From: Neobacillus rhizosphaerae
GTDB lineage: Bacteria > Bacillota > Bacilli > Bacillales > Cytobacillaceae
DNA: 64,000 nt
Reading direction: 5' to 3'
Assembly (NCBI RefSeq): GCF_937468385.1
Contig: NZ_CALBWS010000028.1
Location: 1-64,000, forward strand
In this document: piece by piece, positions 9,423 to 17,192 of the stretch
How the letters are laid out: each line of letters starts with the position of its first letter
Numbering within the stretch: the stretch's first letter is position 1
Notes under the pieces: model-generated
The model's input: the letters and a program-made list of their open reading frames with translations, nothing else
What the model was told of the DNA's origin: nothing
Databases searched by the model: none
Program-made: the position numbers and the translations under genes

Positions 9423-9867
9423 TCATTGCGTCCATTACTTGTTTGTCCAGTTTATCAGCCGCTTTTTTATCATAGGTTTTATCATACAGTACTTCAGTGA
9501 CAATTTTCGATCCGTAAAACATAACATCCCTTACTTCTTTAATTGTAACTTCGACTAAGGCAAGCTTTAGTGGTACATCCTGTAGTCTCTCTTCTTTTAT
9601 GTGAGCATCCCCTTGAATTGAGTAAGTGGATTCATTTGCAATCAAATTGATGACAACTTTATTATTTTTAAGAATATTTTCTAATATTCTTGAACGATTG
9701 TCCACAGCAAAAAAGATTGAACTTTCGTCTTTCGCTAACACCCATGAAATGGCGCTTACATTTGGACCTCCTGTTTCATGATCAACCGTCGCTAAGGTTA
9801 CGAACCGTTCTTTTTGCAGCTCATCATATAAAGGCTTGATTAGCTTTGGTTCCACTTGATTTGCCAT
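9412..9867 (-). CDS. Pyridoxamine 5'-phosphate oxidase-like FMN split-barrel protein
   Basis: A 151-residue protein of the PNPOx-like split-barrel fold. ERFVTLATVDHETGGPNVSAISWV near the N-terminus is the characteristic opening of this family, in which a flavin sits at a dimer interface. FFAVDNRSRILENILKNNKV continues the pattern. The true substrate is not predictable; such proteins include FMN or F420 oxidoreductases and heme-binding members. ATG at 9867 follows AAGGGGTTG. It has no counterpart at this place in the B. subtilis order as I remember it, so it may be an insertion in the yla block. Confidence 0.8.
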   Translation of the reverse strand: MANQVEPKLIKPLYDELQKERFVTLATVDHETGGPNVSAISWVLAKDESSIFFAVDNRSRILENILKNNKVVINLIANESTYSIQGDAHIKEERLQDVPLKLALVEVTIKEVRDVMFYGSKIVTEVLYDKTYDKKAADKLDKQVMDAMKKA

Positions 9868-9924
9868 TATTACAACCCCTTTAATTTTTGAATCACAATT
9901 TATACATTCGACTTGGAGAATTGT

Positions 9925-10068
9925 TCAACTCCACCCCCTGCAGCTTGTGTACTAGCCTTCTCCTCCCTACGATAAGTCAACATCGGATCGCTAATGCTCT
10001 CCGTGTTTCCTTGATCTCAGTGGGAGCGGTCTAGTCCATACGGTGCTAAACGGGCGCTTGCGCTTTTC
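9925..10068 (-). repeat. Interspersed repeat family A, copy 1 (inverted orientation)
   Basis: This fills most of the 356-base gap between the split-barrel gene and ylaI. Read on the minus strand it begins at GCGCAAGCGCCCG (near 10064) and contains the two family cores: GAGATCAAGGAAACACGG and GATGTTGACTTATCGTAGG. It is the inverted counterpart of copy 2 on the other side of ylaI. Confidence 0.85.
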
Positions 10069-10223
10069 TTATTCCTTCACACTGTTTTAAAACAGATATT
10101 CTCATATTACTACTATCCCATTTTTTCATCAACCTAAACGCGCTTGGTTTACCATCAGGTGTTCAACCGTGATATACTGTAGTATAGACATTCGATTTAA
10201 GAAATAATTGATGAGGTGCCTTA

Positions 10224-10424
10224 ATGAGAGTAAAGTGTGTAATTTGCGATAAAATCGAAGCGATTGAAGATGAATCATTTATAGCCAAACGGCTTCGCAA
10301 TCGTCCCATCCATACTTATATGTGCAGTGACTGTAGCACAAGAATAACAGAAAGAACAAATGCACGAATCAATACAGGTAATTTTCGGTTATTTCGTGCT
10401 AAATCTGAAAAAGATGAATGGTAA
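10224..10424 (+). CDS. ylaI: YlaI small zinc-ribbon-like protein (DUF2197)
   Basis: A 66-residue protein with two CxxC pairs (CVICDK at the N-terminus and CSDCST near 34) that should form a small zinc ribbon; the rest is basic. Function unknown. It matches B. subtilis YlaI in length and motif order. ATG at 10224 follows GATGAGGTGCC. It stands alone between two inverted copies of repeat family A. Confidence 0.88.
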   Translation: MRVKCVICDKIEAIEDESFIAKRLRNRPIHTYMCSDCSTRITERTNARINTGNFRLFRAKSEKDEW

Positions 10425-10436
10425 TACAATAATTAG

Positions 10437-10582
10437 AAAAGCGCAAGCGCCCTGTTCAGCGACGTAAGGGCTGGACTGAACCGACTGAGATAAAGGAAAC
10501 ACGGTAAACGAAGTGAACCGATGTTGACTTATCGTAGGGAGGTGAAGGAAGCACTCTAGTCGCTAGGGCGCTTGCGCTGGAC
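10437..10582 (+). repeat. Interspersed repeat family A, copy 2
   Basis: Begins with AAAAGCGCAAGCGCCC and ends with GGGCGCTTGCGCTGGAC, so the ends are inverted repeats of each other. Inside are GACTGAGATAAAGGAAACAC and CGATGTTGACTTATCGTAGG, shared with the copies at 9925, 48485 and 60742. It starts 13 bases after the ylaI stop codon and so probably lies in its transcript, ahead of the terminator. Confidence 0.9.
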
Positions 10583-10621
10583 AATTTTCAAAGTTCAATA
10601 TTTAAAATCTTGTATTAGCAC

Positions 10622-10666
10622 AAAAACCGCTTGCATATTCCCAAAAGAATATGCAAGCGGTTTTTT
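10622..10666. terminator. Bidirectional terminator
   Basis: A 19-bp stem: the left arm 10622-10640 contains CCGCTTGCATATTC, its complement is at 10647-10665, with A-run and T-run on the two sides. It serves ylaI (with repeat A) and the converging gene ending at 10665. Confidence 0.93.
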
Positions 10667-10961
10667 AGTCATCCTCTGTTGGATAGTTTTCATACTTATC
10701 AGGCTCTTGATTAATTTGAATTAACATGATTTCAATCAATTCACGCGGGTAACGATTTTTTTTCATTTCTCCGCCCTGTTGATATGAAACATAATACATC
10801 ACATCGTCTTTTGATGTTTCAATATTCGAAACATGATGCTGGGTTGTTAACATTTCTTCAAAGAATTCCCGTGTTTCTGTTGCTGCCGTATCATCAGGAC
10901 GAGCATCACTTACAATCTTTATTGTAAGCCAATTATAAAGTGCATCCTGTAGGGATTTCAT
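10665..10961 (-). CDS. Conserved hypothetical protein coupled to ylaH
   Basis: A 98-residue acidic soluble protein that I do not recognise. It looks alpha/beta: an N-terminal helix (SLQDALYNWLTIKIV), a central region with TRE FFEEM-type helix, two short strands (DVMYYVSYQQGG) and a C-terminal helix ending in acidic residues. ATG at 10961 is four bases after the ylaH stop codon, with the ribosome site GGGGGCTAAG overlapping that stop, so translation is probably coupled to ylaH. No catalytic or metal motif is apparent. Confidence 0.75.
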   Translation of the reverse strand: MKSLQDALYNWLTIKIVSDARPDDTAATETREFFEEMLTTQHHVSNIETSKDDVMYYVSYQQGGEMKKNRYPRELIEIMLIQINQEPDKYENYPTEDD

Positions 10962-10965
10962 TTTC

Positions 10966-11319
10966 TTAGCCCCCTGTTATTTTGCTTTTAGTCTGCTGTT
11001 TTTTGGTTTGGTGTAAGCGAAGTTTATAAACAATTAAGAGTAAGGCCGCTACACCTAATCCTTCAGCAATTGGCAGTGCGTATGAAAAGAACAACATAAC
11101 CAAGCATCCAACGCAAAGGCTGAGATAAATGACGATATTTTTCAATAGCGGCAGTTTTTTTGCAAACCCTAACCTGTAGACAATTACTGTCAAAATGACA
11201 ATAAATAAATATTGAAGGATTACACCAGTCTCTATATCACTTTGTGTTACAGGAGAATTACCAGCAACAAGCTCAATAAAAAATCTTAAACTCGGGGAGA
11301 AGGATTTTAAATCTTCCAC
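10966..11319 (-). CDS. ylaH: YlaH-like membrane protein
   Basis: A small integral membrane protein, about 117 residues, with three predicted hydrophobic segments (roughly 30-48, 58-78 and 80-98) and a basic C-terminal tail. Its place directly downstream of typA is that of B. subtilis ylaH; function unknown. The longest frame starts at GTG 11328, but that GTG lies in the ribosome site AGAGGTG; GTG at 11319, six bases behind it, is preferred. Confidence 0.82.
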   Translation of the reverse strand: MEDLKSFSPSLRFFIELVAGNSPVTQSDIETGVILQYLFIVILTVIVYRLGFAKKLPLLKNIVIYLSLCVGCLVMLFFSYALPIAEGLGVAALLLIVYKLRLHQTKKQQTKSKITGG

Positions 11320-11336
11320 AGCGTGCACCTCTTTAA

Positions 11337-13175
11337 TTAACTCATTTCAGCATATTTTTTCTTTTTAGCCGCTTTTTCACGTTCATTTTTATCAAGAATT
11401 TTCTTCCTTAGACGAATAGATTCAGGTGTAACCTCACAATACTCGTCATCATTTAAATATTCTAATGACTCTTCTAATGTCATGATGCGTGGTTTTTTAA
11501 TGACTGACGTTTGGTCTTTATTTGCTGAACGTACATTAGTTGCCTGCTTCACTTTGGTAATATTGACGGTGATGTCATTTTCACGAGTGTTTTCACCAAC
11601 AATCATTCCTTCATATATTTCCGTACCAGGTTCAACAAATATTGTTCCACGGTCTTCTACTTGCATTATACCATATGTGGAGGCTTTTCCAGATTCCATT
11701 GACACAAGTACTCCTTGGTGTCTTCCGCCAACTTGACCCGGTAGCATTGGCTGGTAGCTATCAAAGGTATGATTAATAATTCCATAACCGCGTGTCATTG
11801 TTAAGAATTCGGTGGTATAACCAATTAGACCACGTGCTGGCACATTAAAGATTAAGCGAACTTGACCTGATCCATTATTAATCATATCAATCATTTCGCC
11901 TTTACGGGCACCAATTGATTCCATTACGGAGCCTGTATGTTCTTCAGGAACATCAATTTGTACTCTCTCAATTGGTTCGGAGCGGACACCATCAATAACT
12001 TTAACGATAACTTCAGGTTTTGAAACTTGAAGTTCATAGCCTTCACGGCGCATGTTTTCAATCAATATTGATAAATGAAGCTCCCCACGGCCAGAAACAA
12101 TCCATGCATCCGGTGAATCTGTGTTTTCTACACGTAAGCTAACATCGGTATGCAATTGGGCTAGAAGTCTTTCTTCAATCTTTCTTGAAGTTAAATATTT
12201 CCCTTCTCTTCCTGCAAATGGGCTATTATTAACGACAAAAGTCATTTGTAGTGTCGGTTCATCGATTCGTAAAATTGGAAGTGCATCCTGGTGTTCAAAT
12301 GGACAAACTGTTTCACCAACATTAATATCTTCCATTCCAGAAACAGCAATTAGGTCGCCAGCCTTTGCCTCTTGAATTTCTTGGCGTTTTAAGCCAAAGA
12401 AGCCAAAAATCTTTGTCACCCTGAATTGTTTTACGGAACCATCTAACTTCATAAGTGCTACTTGTTGACCTACATGCATGGTTCCACGGAAAACTCGGCC
12501 AATTCCGATTCTGCCAACATAGTCGTTATAATCCAGAAGGGCAACCTGAAATTGCAATGGTTCTTCATGATTATCAACAGGGGCAGGAATGAATTCAACA
12601 ATGGAATCATACAAGGATTGCATATTTTCATCTTGTTTTTCTGGATTAGTACTTGCTGTTCCATTAATTGCTGAAGCGTAAATAACGGGAAACTCAAGTT
12701 GATCTTCATTTGCTCCAAGTTCGATAAATAAATCGATTACTTCATCGATTACTTCAATAGGTCTAGCAAAGTCACGGTCAATTTTATTTACAACAACAAT
12801 TGGAGTAATATTTTGCTCCAATGCCTTTTTAAGAACAAAACGAGTTTGCGGCATACAGCCTTCATAGGCATCGACTACTAGCAATACACCATCAACCATT
12901 TTCATGATCCGTTCTACTTCACCACCAAAGTCGGCGTGTCCTGGTGTATCCAAAATGTTGATTCTTGTATCTTTGTATTGAATAGCAGTATTTTTCGCGA
13001 GGATGGTGATTCCGCGTTCTCTTTCAATATCATTTGAGTCCATTGCACGTTCTTCCACGTGCTCATTAGAACGAAACGTTCCAGATTGTTTTAACAACTG
13101 GTCAACCAAAGTCGTTTTTCCATGGTCAACGTGGGCAATAATCGCTATATTTCGTACATCTTCTCTAAGTTTCAA
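11337..13175 (-). CDS. typA: Ribosome-associated GTPase TypA/BipA
   Basis: A 612-residue translational GTPase related to EF-G and LepA, needed for growth at low temperature or under stress and for 50S assembly in several bacteria. G motifs are intact: AHVDHGKTT (G1, near 17), RGITI (G2), DTPGHAD (G3), NKID (G4) and SAING (G5). Domain II, the EF-G III/V-like domains and the basic C-terminal tail (REKAAKKKKY) follow. The start is TTG at 13175 behind TAGGAGTGG. First gene of a likely typA-ylaH-98 aa operon. Confidence 0.96.
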   Translation of the reverse strand: MKLREDVRNIAIIAHVDHGKTTLVDQLLKQSGTFRSNEHVEERAMDSNDIERERGITILAKNTAIQYKDTRINILDTPGHADFGGEVERIMKMVDGVLLVVDAYEGCMPQTRFVLKKALEQNITPIVVVNKIDRDFARPIEVIDEVIDLFIELGANEDQLEFPVIYASAINGTASTNPEKQDENMQSLYDSIVEFIPAPVDNHEEPLQFQVALLDYNDYVGRIGIGRVFRGTMHVGQQVALMKLDGSVKQFRVTKIFGFFGLKRQEIQEAKAGDLIAVSGMEDINVGETVCPFEHQDALPILRIDEPTLQMTFVVNNSPFAGREGKYLTSRKIEERLLAQLHTDVSLRVENTDSPDAWIVSGRGELHLSILIENMRREGYELQVSKPEVIVKVIDGVRSEPIERVQIDVPEEHTGSVMESIGARKGEMIDMINNGSGQVRLIFNVPARGLIGYTTEFLTMTRGYGIINHTFDSYQPMLPGQVGGRHQGVLVSMESGKASTYGIMQVEDRGTIFVEPGTEIYEGMIVGENTRENDITVNITKVKQATNVRSANKDQTSVIKKPRIMTLEESLEYLNDDEYCEVTPESIRLRKKILDKNEREKAAKKKKYAEMS

Positions 13176-13320
13176 AATTCCACTCCTACCTATTTTATAA
13201 AAATAAAAGCTATTTTTAGTTTCCCAAATACAACTAAAATATTATACCATACTTAAAGTGGAAACTGATAAGCATTTTAATGTATTATTAAAATAAAAGT
13301 AAATTTTAAGGGGTAAAAAA

Positions 13321-13506
13321 ATGAATCAAGTGAAATGGCCATTGCTTATTTGTGCAATTTTAGCTGCAGTAAGTATTATGGGAATTGGCATTGCCATTAG
13401 TGAAAAAAGCATCACCGGGATAATTGGCGCAATCTTAGCCGTTGTTATTGTTATGGGAATCGGTTTTAAAACTAAAAAAAAGATGCGTGAGAACGGAGAA
13501 CTATAA
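13321..13506 (+). CDS. ylaF: YlaF small membrane protein
   Basis: A 61-residue protein with two hydrophobic segments (8-26 and 32-50), separated by a short SEKS loop, and a basic tail KTKKKMRENGEL; this is the YlaF layout. Function unknown. ATG at 13321 follows AAGGGGTAA. Divergent from typA and followed by its own terminator, as in B. subtilis. Confidence 0.88.
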   Translation: MNQVKWPLLICAILAAVSIMGIGIAISEKSITGIIGAILAVVIVMGIGFKTKKKMRENGEL

Positions 13507-13538
13507 GAAGCCTGGAATTTTTCCAGGCTTCTTTCTTT
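13506..13538 (+). terminator. Terminator after ylaF
   Basis: AAGCCTGGAA / TTCCAGGCTT stem with a short loop, followed by TCTTTC. It touches the stop of the converging suhB-like gene and may act in both directions. Confidence 0.75.
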
Positions 13539-14334
13539 AGAATTTACCGTTTTTTAAATAATCCTTTAATATCGATTGATGCAAGCTGGGATTGGCTGCG
13601 AATAAAGAATCTTTGGAAAGAAAATCAAGCTTTTCTCCTCTTAAATTTGTCACTACTCCACCTAACTCTTCAACTATGACCGTCCCTGCAGCAAAATCCC
13701 AAGGAGATAATCGCATTGACAGGTAGGCGTCAACCCTTCCAGTGGCAACAAACACCATTTCCAGTGCCGCAGTCCCATACGACCTTGTCCCTCTTACATC
13801 TTTGACCAGCGGAATCATTAAATTGTGATCAATACGGTGATTTTCCATTACCCAAGTGGCATTAAGGGCAATAATAGATTCCTTAACCGTTGTTTCCTTA
13901 ACTGGAGCTATCGGCTTTTCGTTAATATAGGCACCTTTTCCTCTGATGGCATGGTACAACTCATCGTGGACAACATCGTAAATGAGACCGATTTTCCCTA
14001 TGCCATTTTCATATACTCCAAGGGAAATGGCAAAATTTCTTTGCTGATGAATGAAATTCATCGTCCCATCAATCGGATCTATCAGCCAGACAATTCCATC
14101 AAGGCTGCGGAGTTCGTCCCCAAATCCTTCTTCCCCCATAATTTTGTGTTCAGGATAAACTTCTCTAATTTTTTTAATAAAAAATTGTTCAATTTCTTTA
14201 TCGATATTCGTTACAAGATCATTAGCGTTAGTTTTCGTCTGAATGTTTAATGTCGTATCAAAGGATAATCGGATTCTTTCTCCTGCTTCTTTTACCCATT
14301 GCTTTGCATGGGCATTAATATCTTCCCACTTCAT
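13537..14334 (-). CDS. suhB: Inositol monophosphatase family protein (YktC/SuhB)
   Basis: A Mg2+-dependent sugar-phosphatase of the inositol monophosphatase superfamily; B. subtilis YktC hydrolyses inositol-1-phosphate. Metal-binding motifs are intact: GEEG (near 68), the DPIDGT motif (near 86) and WDFAAG (near 208). ATG at 14334 follows GGAGGAG and gives 265 residues, the B. subtilis length; the longer frame to 14397 adds 21 residues unlike the family. Confidence 0.94.
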   Translation of the reverse strand: MKWEDINAHAKQWVKEAGERIRLSFDTTLNIQTKTNANDLVTNIDKEIEQFFIKKIREVYPEHKIMGEEGFGDELRSLDGIVWLIDPIDGTMNFIHQQRNFAISLGVYENGIGKIGLIYDVVHDELYHAIRGKGAYINEKPIAPVKETTVKESIIALNATWVMENHRIDHNLMIPLVKDVRGTRSYGTAALEMVFVATGRVDAYLSMRLSPWDFAAGTVIVEELGGVVTNLRGEKLDFLSKDSLFAANPSLHQSILKDYLKNGKF

Positions 14335-14496
14335 TTTTCTCCTCCAATAAACGTTTATTCCAAAAACGATTCCAATATGTAGTATGAAGCATGACAAATA
14401 AATTGATGTAACTATAGCTTAATCAAATTATTGGAACACATCAACTTTCAAGCTACCTATTTGATTCATGCTCAAATAATTACATAAATGTACAAT

Positions 14497-14537
14497 AATA
14501 AACGAACTCCCATCATCCTCATTTGGAGTTCGTTTTA
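14497..14537 (-). terminator. Hairpin terminator
   Basis: AAACGAACTCC (14500-14510) pairs with GGAGTTCGTTT (14525-14535). On the minus strand it is followed by TATTATTG, about 80 bases 3' of the 64-residue gene, which it probably ends. Confidence 0.6.
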
Positions 14538-14613
14538 GATAAGCCCACAAGATATTCTTTTTTTTCGATTCATTCTAATTAATTTCCCCTTAGATAAAAA
14601 TGCATAGAATCAT

Positions 14614-14808
14614 TCAAAGAGCTTTTAACCGTAATAATTCCTGGCGAATTTTTTCTAATTTTTGTTTACATTCTTTCATTTTCTTCTCGTTCTTTTCCTC
14701 AATTGCTTCAAATAATGTTGCTAATTCATAATCCATTTCCAATCTTAATACCGCTGTTCTTTCCTTTTCGCCTACTTTTTTTAAAGACGTATTCATCAAT
14801 TGCTTCAC
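14614..14808 (-). CDS. Small coiled-coil protein, unknown function
   Basis: A 64-residue, lysine- and glutamate-rich protein predicted almost entirely helical, with heptad-like leucines in KKMKECKQKLEKIRQELLRL. The start is GTG at 14808, with a very good GGGGAGG ribosome site. One cysteine, no other motif. I cannot assign a family. It is divergent from yktB. Confidence 0.7.
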   Translation of the reverse strand: MKQLMNTSLKKVGEKERTAVLRLEMDYELATLFEAIEEKNEKKMKECKQKLEKIRQELLRLKAL

Positions 14809-14987
14809 TTTTTTCCTCCCCTTCCTGTGATTTAACTATTTTTTCAGATTGTTTTTTTTACTGTATAATATGAATCACCTATATATGTTGCAACAAATAT
14901 GTGCTTTAACCTAGAAGAGCAACAAACTTCTTGTATTTTCACGCTTATGCTACAATAATTGACAAAAGGTTTGTTGGGGGTAGTGAG

Positions 14988-15620
14988 ATGAATTTCAACG
15001 GATTTACGAATGAGGATTTTGATGTCTTTTTAATAGATGGGTTAGAAGCAAGGATGGAAGCTCTTAAAGAAAATATACGTCCTAAATTGGAAAGTTTGGG
15101 TCAACACTTCGCACCAACATTATCGGCTTTAACCGGAGATGAAATGTTTGTCCATGTAGCGAAACATGCAAGACGAACGATTAATCCTCCAAAGGATACA
15201 TGGGTCGCATTCGCTAATAATGTCCGTGGCTATAAAATGCTTCCTCATTTTCAAATCGGCATGTGGAACACGCATTTATTTATTTGGTTTGCTATTATTT
15301 ATGAAGCACCACAACAAGAAGTAATAGGAGCAAGATTCACTAAAAGGGCAACTAAAATATACAAAGAAATACCAAAGGATTTCGCCTGGTCTGTAGACCA
15401 CACAAAACCGGAGACAGTTAAACACGGACAATTGTCAAAGAAAGATTTACTTTCTTATTTCGACCGGTTTCAAAACGTAAAAAAAGCTGAATTATTATGT
15501 GGGTATACCATCGACAAGGAAAAAGCCATCCAGTTAGGTTCCGAAGGTTTAATGCAGCAAATTGATGAGGTATTTAATAAGGTAGCACCATTATATAAAA
15601 TCGCACTGAACATAAAGTGA
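14988..15620 (+). CDS. yktB: UPF0637 family protein YktB
   Basis: A 210-residue soluble protein of UPF0637 (DUF1054), no known biochemical function. Recognised by GDEMFVHVAKHARRT and WVAFANNVRGYK in the first half and HFQIG in the middle. The frame is open from 14931, but ATG at 14988 behind GGGGGTAGTGAG gives the family start (NFNGFTNEDFDVF). Next to yktA as in B. subtilis, though convergent here. Confidence 0.92.
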   Translation: MNFNGFTNEDFDVFLIDGLEARMEALKENIRPKLESLGQHFAPTLSALTGDEMFVHVAKHARRTINPPKDTWVAFANNVRGYKMLPHFQIGMWNTHLFIWFAIIYEAPQQEVIGARFTKRATKIYKEIPKDFAWSVDHTKPETVKHGQLSKKDLLSYFDRFQNVKKAELLCGYTIDKEKAIQLGSEGLMQQIDEVFNKVAPLYKIALNIK

Positions 15621-15621
15621 A

Positions 15622-15656
15622 ACTTCAATTATGAGGTCTTACTGCCCGTTAATGCA
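15622..15656 (-). repeat. Fragment of repeat family B
   Basis: On the minus strand, GCATTAACGGGCAGTA is identical to the first 16 bases of the family B copy at 28096; similarity then fades. It sits between the yktB stop and its terminator. Confidence 0.5.
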
Positions 15657-15668
15657 AGATAAAATAGG

Positions 15669-15705
15669 AAAAGCTCCCAGACAAAACTATTTCGGGAGCT
15701 TTTTG
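15669..15705. terminator. Terminator between yktB and yktA
   Basis: AAAGCTCCC (15670-15678) pairs with GGGAGCTTT (15694-15702), flanked by A-rich and T-rich sequence; usable by both converging genes. Confidence 0.85.
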
Positions 15706-15707
15706 TA

Positions 15708-15980
15708 TTATTTCATTGTAATTCGCTCGCCAGGATGGGCGTCTTTTACTTTTTTAATTGTCCGATATGACGAATAACCGCTTATTTCTTCGAATTCACC
15801 GCAAATAGTCTTTTCTTCCGCTTTGCTGGGAACAATTTCTTTGAACCGGCGATATGCCTTCATAAGCTCATCTCGTTCAATTCCCTTTTCATAGGCTTTC
15901 TCTATTGCTTCAAAAAATTTAATGACATCGACAATTTCATCTGTTGACCAGTTGTAATCAATCGGATATTGGTATTCCAT
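15708..15980 (-). CDS. yktA: UPF0223 family protein YktA
   Basis: A 90-residue, mostly helical protein of UPF0223, conserved through Bacilli, function unknown. Recognisable stretches are YPIDYNWSTDEIVDVIKFF at the start and YRRFKEIVPSKAEEKTI in the middle. ATG at 15980 follows GTAGGTGAG. The tail after SGYSSYRT is a little longer than the B. subtilis protein I recall. Confidence 0.92.
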   Translation of the reverse strand: MEYQYPIDYNWSTDEIVDVIKFFEAIEKAYEKGIERDELMKAYRRFKEIVPSKAEEKTICGEFEEISGYSSYRTIKKVKDAHPGERITMK

Positions 15981-16023
15981 ATTCTCACCTACTTACTATT
16001 TTCAACTAAAGTGAATCATACCT

Positions 16024-16983
16024 TTATTTTCCCCATTTTGCACGAATTTGTTCCGCATCATTAATGATTCTTTCTAAGAGTTCTGCCACGGCTGGTACAT
16101 CCTTAATAAGTCCCATTACCTGTCCTGCCCAGGCAAAACCTTCGCTTGCAACACCATCATATATGTAGCGTTTATTCGCCAACCCGCTAATTAGATCCTT
16201 TAGTTGTTCAAAGCCACCATTATTTCTCTCAATTTCAAGGATATTATCCGTCCAGCTATTCGCAATTGCCCTCGCTGGTGTGCCTAAAGTCTTCTTGATA
16301 ACAACAGTGTCCGATTCTGTTCCATCGACTAACCTCTGCTTGTAAAAATCGTTTGCATGAATACATTCCTTAGTGGCTATAAATCTCGTTCCCATTTCAA
16401 TCCCTTCAGCACCTAAACTAAGCGCTGCCATCAGCCCCCTGCCATCACCGATTCCACCTGAAGCAATTACCGGTATGGAAACAGCATCCACCACCTGCGG
16501 AATTAAAACCATGGTGCCGGTATCATCCCTACCAAGATGGCCACCCCCTTCCTGCCCCACAACCATAACCGCATCAGCCCCTAACTCTTCTGCTTTAACA
16601 GCCTGTCTTCTTGCCGCAACAAGGACAAGTGTTTTTACCTGAGTTCCCTTTAACTGTTCAAAAATTGGTGCCGGATTCCCTCCTGTCATCGAGACAACTG
16701 GTACGTTTTCAGCAATTGCAACCTGTAAAAAATCAGCGAATGGCCTGCCGTGCTGCCCGATGGCAAAATTAACCCCAAAAGGATTGTTCGTCAGTTGTTT
16801 TACTTTTCGTATTTCTTCTCTAAGTTGATTCGGATTAGCTAATGACATCGCCGTAATTTGACCAAGTCCCCCAGCGTTTGATACAGCTGCAGCCAAGTCA
16901 GAATAGGCTAAATAAGCTAGACCTCCTTGGATAATCGGATATTTAATGTTTAAGATATCAGACACTCGTGTTTGCCAATTCAA
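16024..16983 (-). CDS. Nitronate monooxygenase (2-nitropropane dioxygenase family)
   Basis: An FMN-dependent TIM-barrel enzyme, 319 residues, of the nitronate monooxygenase/FabK superfamily. Signs: YPIIQGGLAYLA at the N-terminus, VVGQEGGGHLGRDD with the putative catalytic His near 147, VIASGGIGDGRG for FMN phosphate binding, and EMGTRFIATKE. Members oxidise alkyl nitronates such as the toxin propionate-3-nitronate; some annotated members are enoyl-ACP reductases (FabK), which I think less likely given the absence of fatty acid genes nearby. TTG start at 16983 behind AGGAGGGG. No B. subtilis gene at this spot that I recall. Confidence 0.85.
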   Translation of the reverse strand: MNWQTRVSDILNIKYPIIQGGLAYLAYSDLAAAVSNAGGLGQITAMSLANPNQLREEIRKVKQLTNNPFGVNFAIGQHGRPFADFLQVAIAENVPVVSMTGGNPAPIFEQLKGTQVKTLVLVAARRQAVKAEELGADAVMVVGQEGGGHLGRDDTGTMVLIPQVVDAVSIPVIASGGIGDGRGLMAALSLGAEGIEMGTRFIATKECIHANDFYKQRLVDGTESDTVVIKKTLGTPARAIANSWTDNILEIERNNGGFEQLKDLISGLANKRYIYDGVASEGFAWAGQVMGLIKDVPAVAELLERIINDAEQIRAKWGK

Positions 16984-17192
16984 TGGAATCCCCTCCTAAT
17001 TATTTGCTTATTGTTATTTCGGCTAAAATGGTTAATTTTCCTTTATTAATGGGAAACTAACTTGAAGCTATTATTATGCTGATTTTTTAAAGCAAAACCC
17101 TTTGCAACACAAAGGAATAATGCTATAATTCCATTTGTTTTATTATTTTAAAACTTAATAAGAGTATTTTTTATAAAGAGGTGCAATTATCT

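Noticed and set aside
10224..10424. YlaI as antitoxin or phage-related small zinc protein
   Set aside because: No toxin partner nearby; length and CxxC spacing match the conserved YlaI family in its usual gene order.
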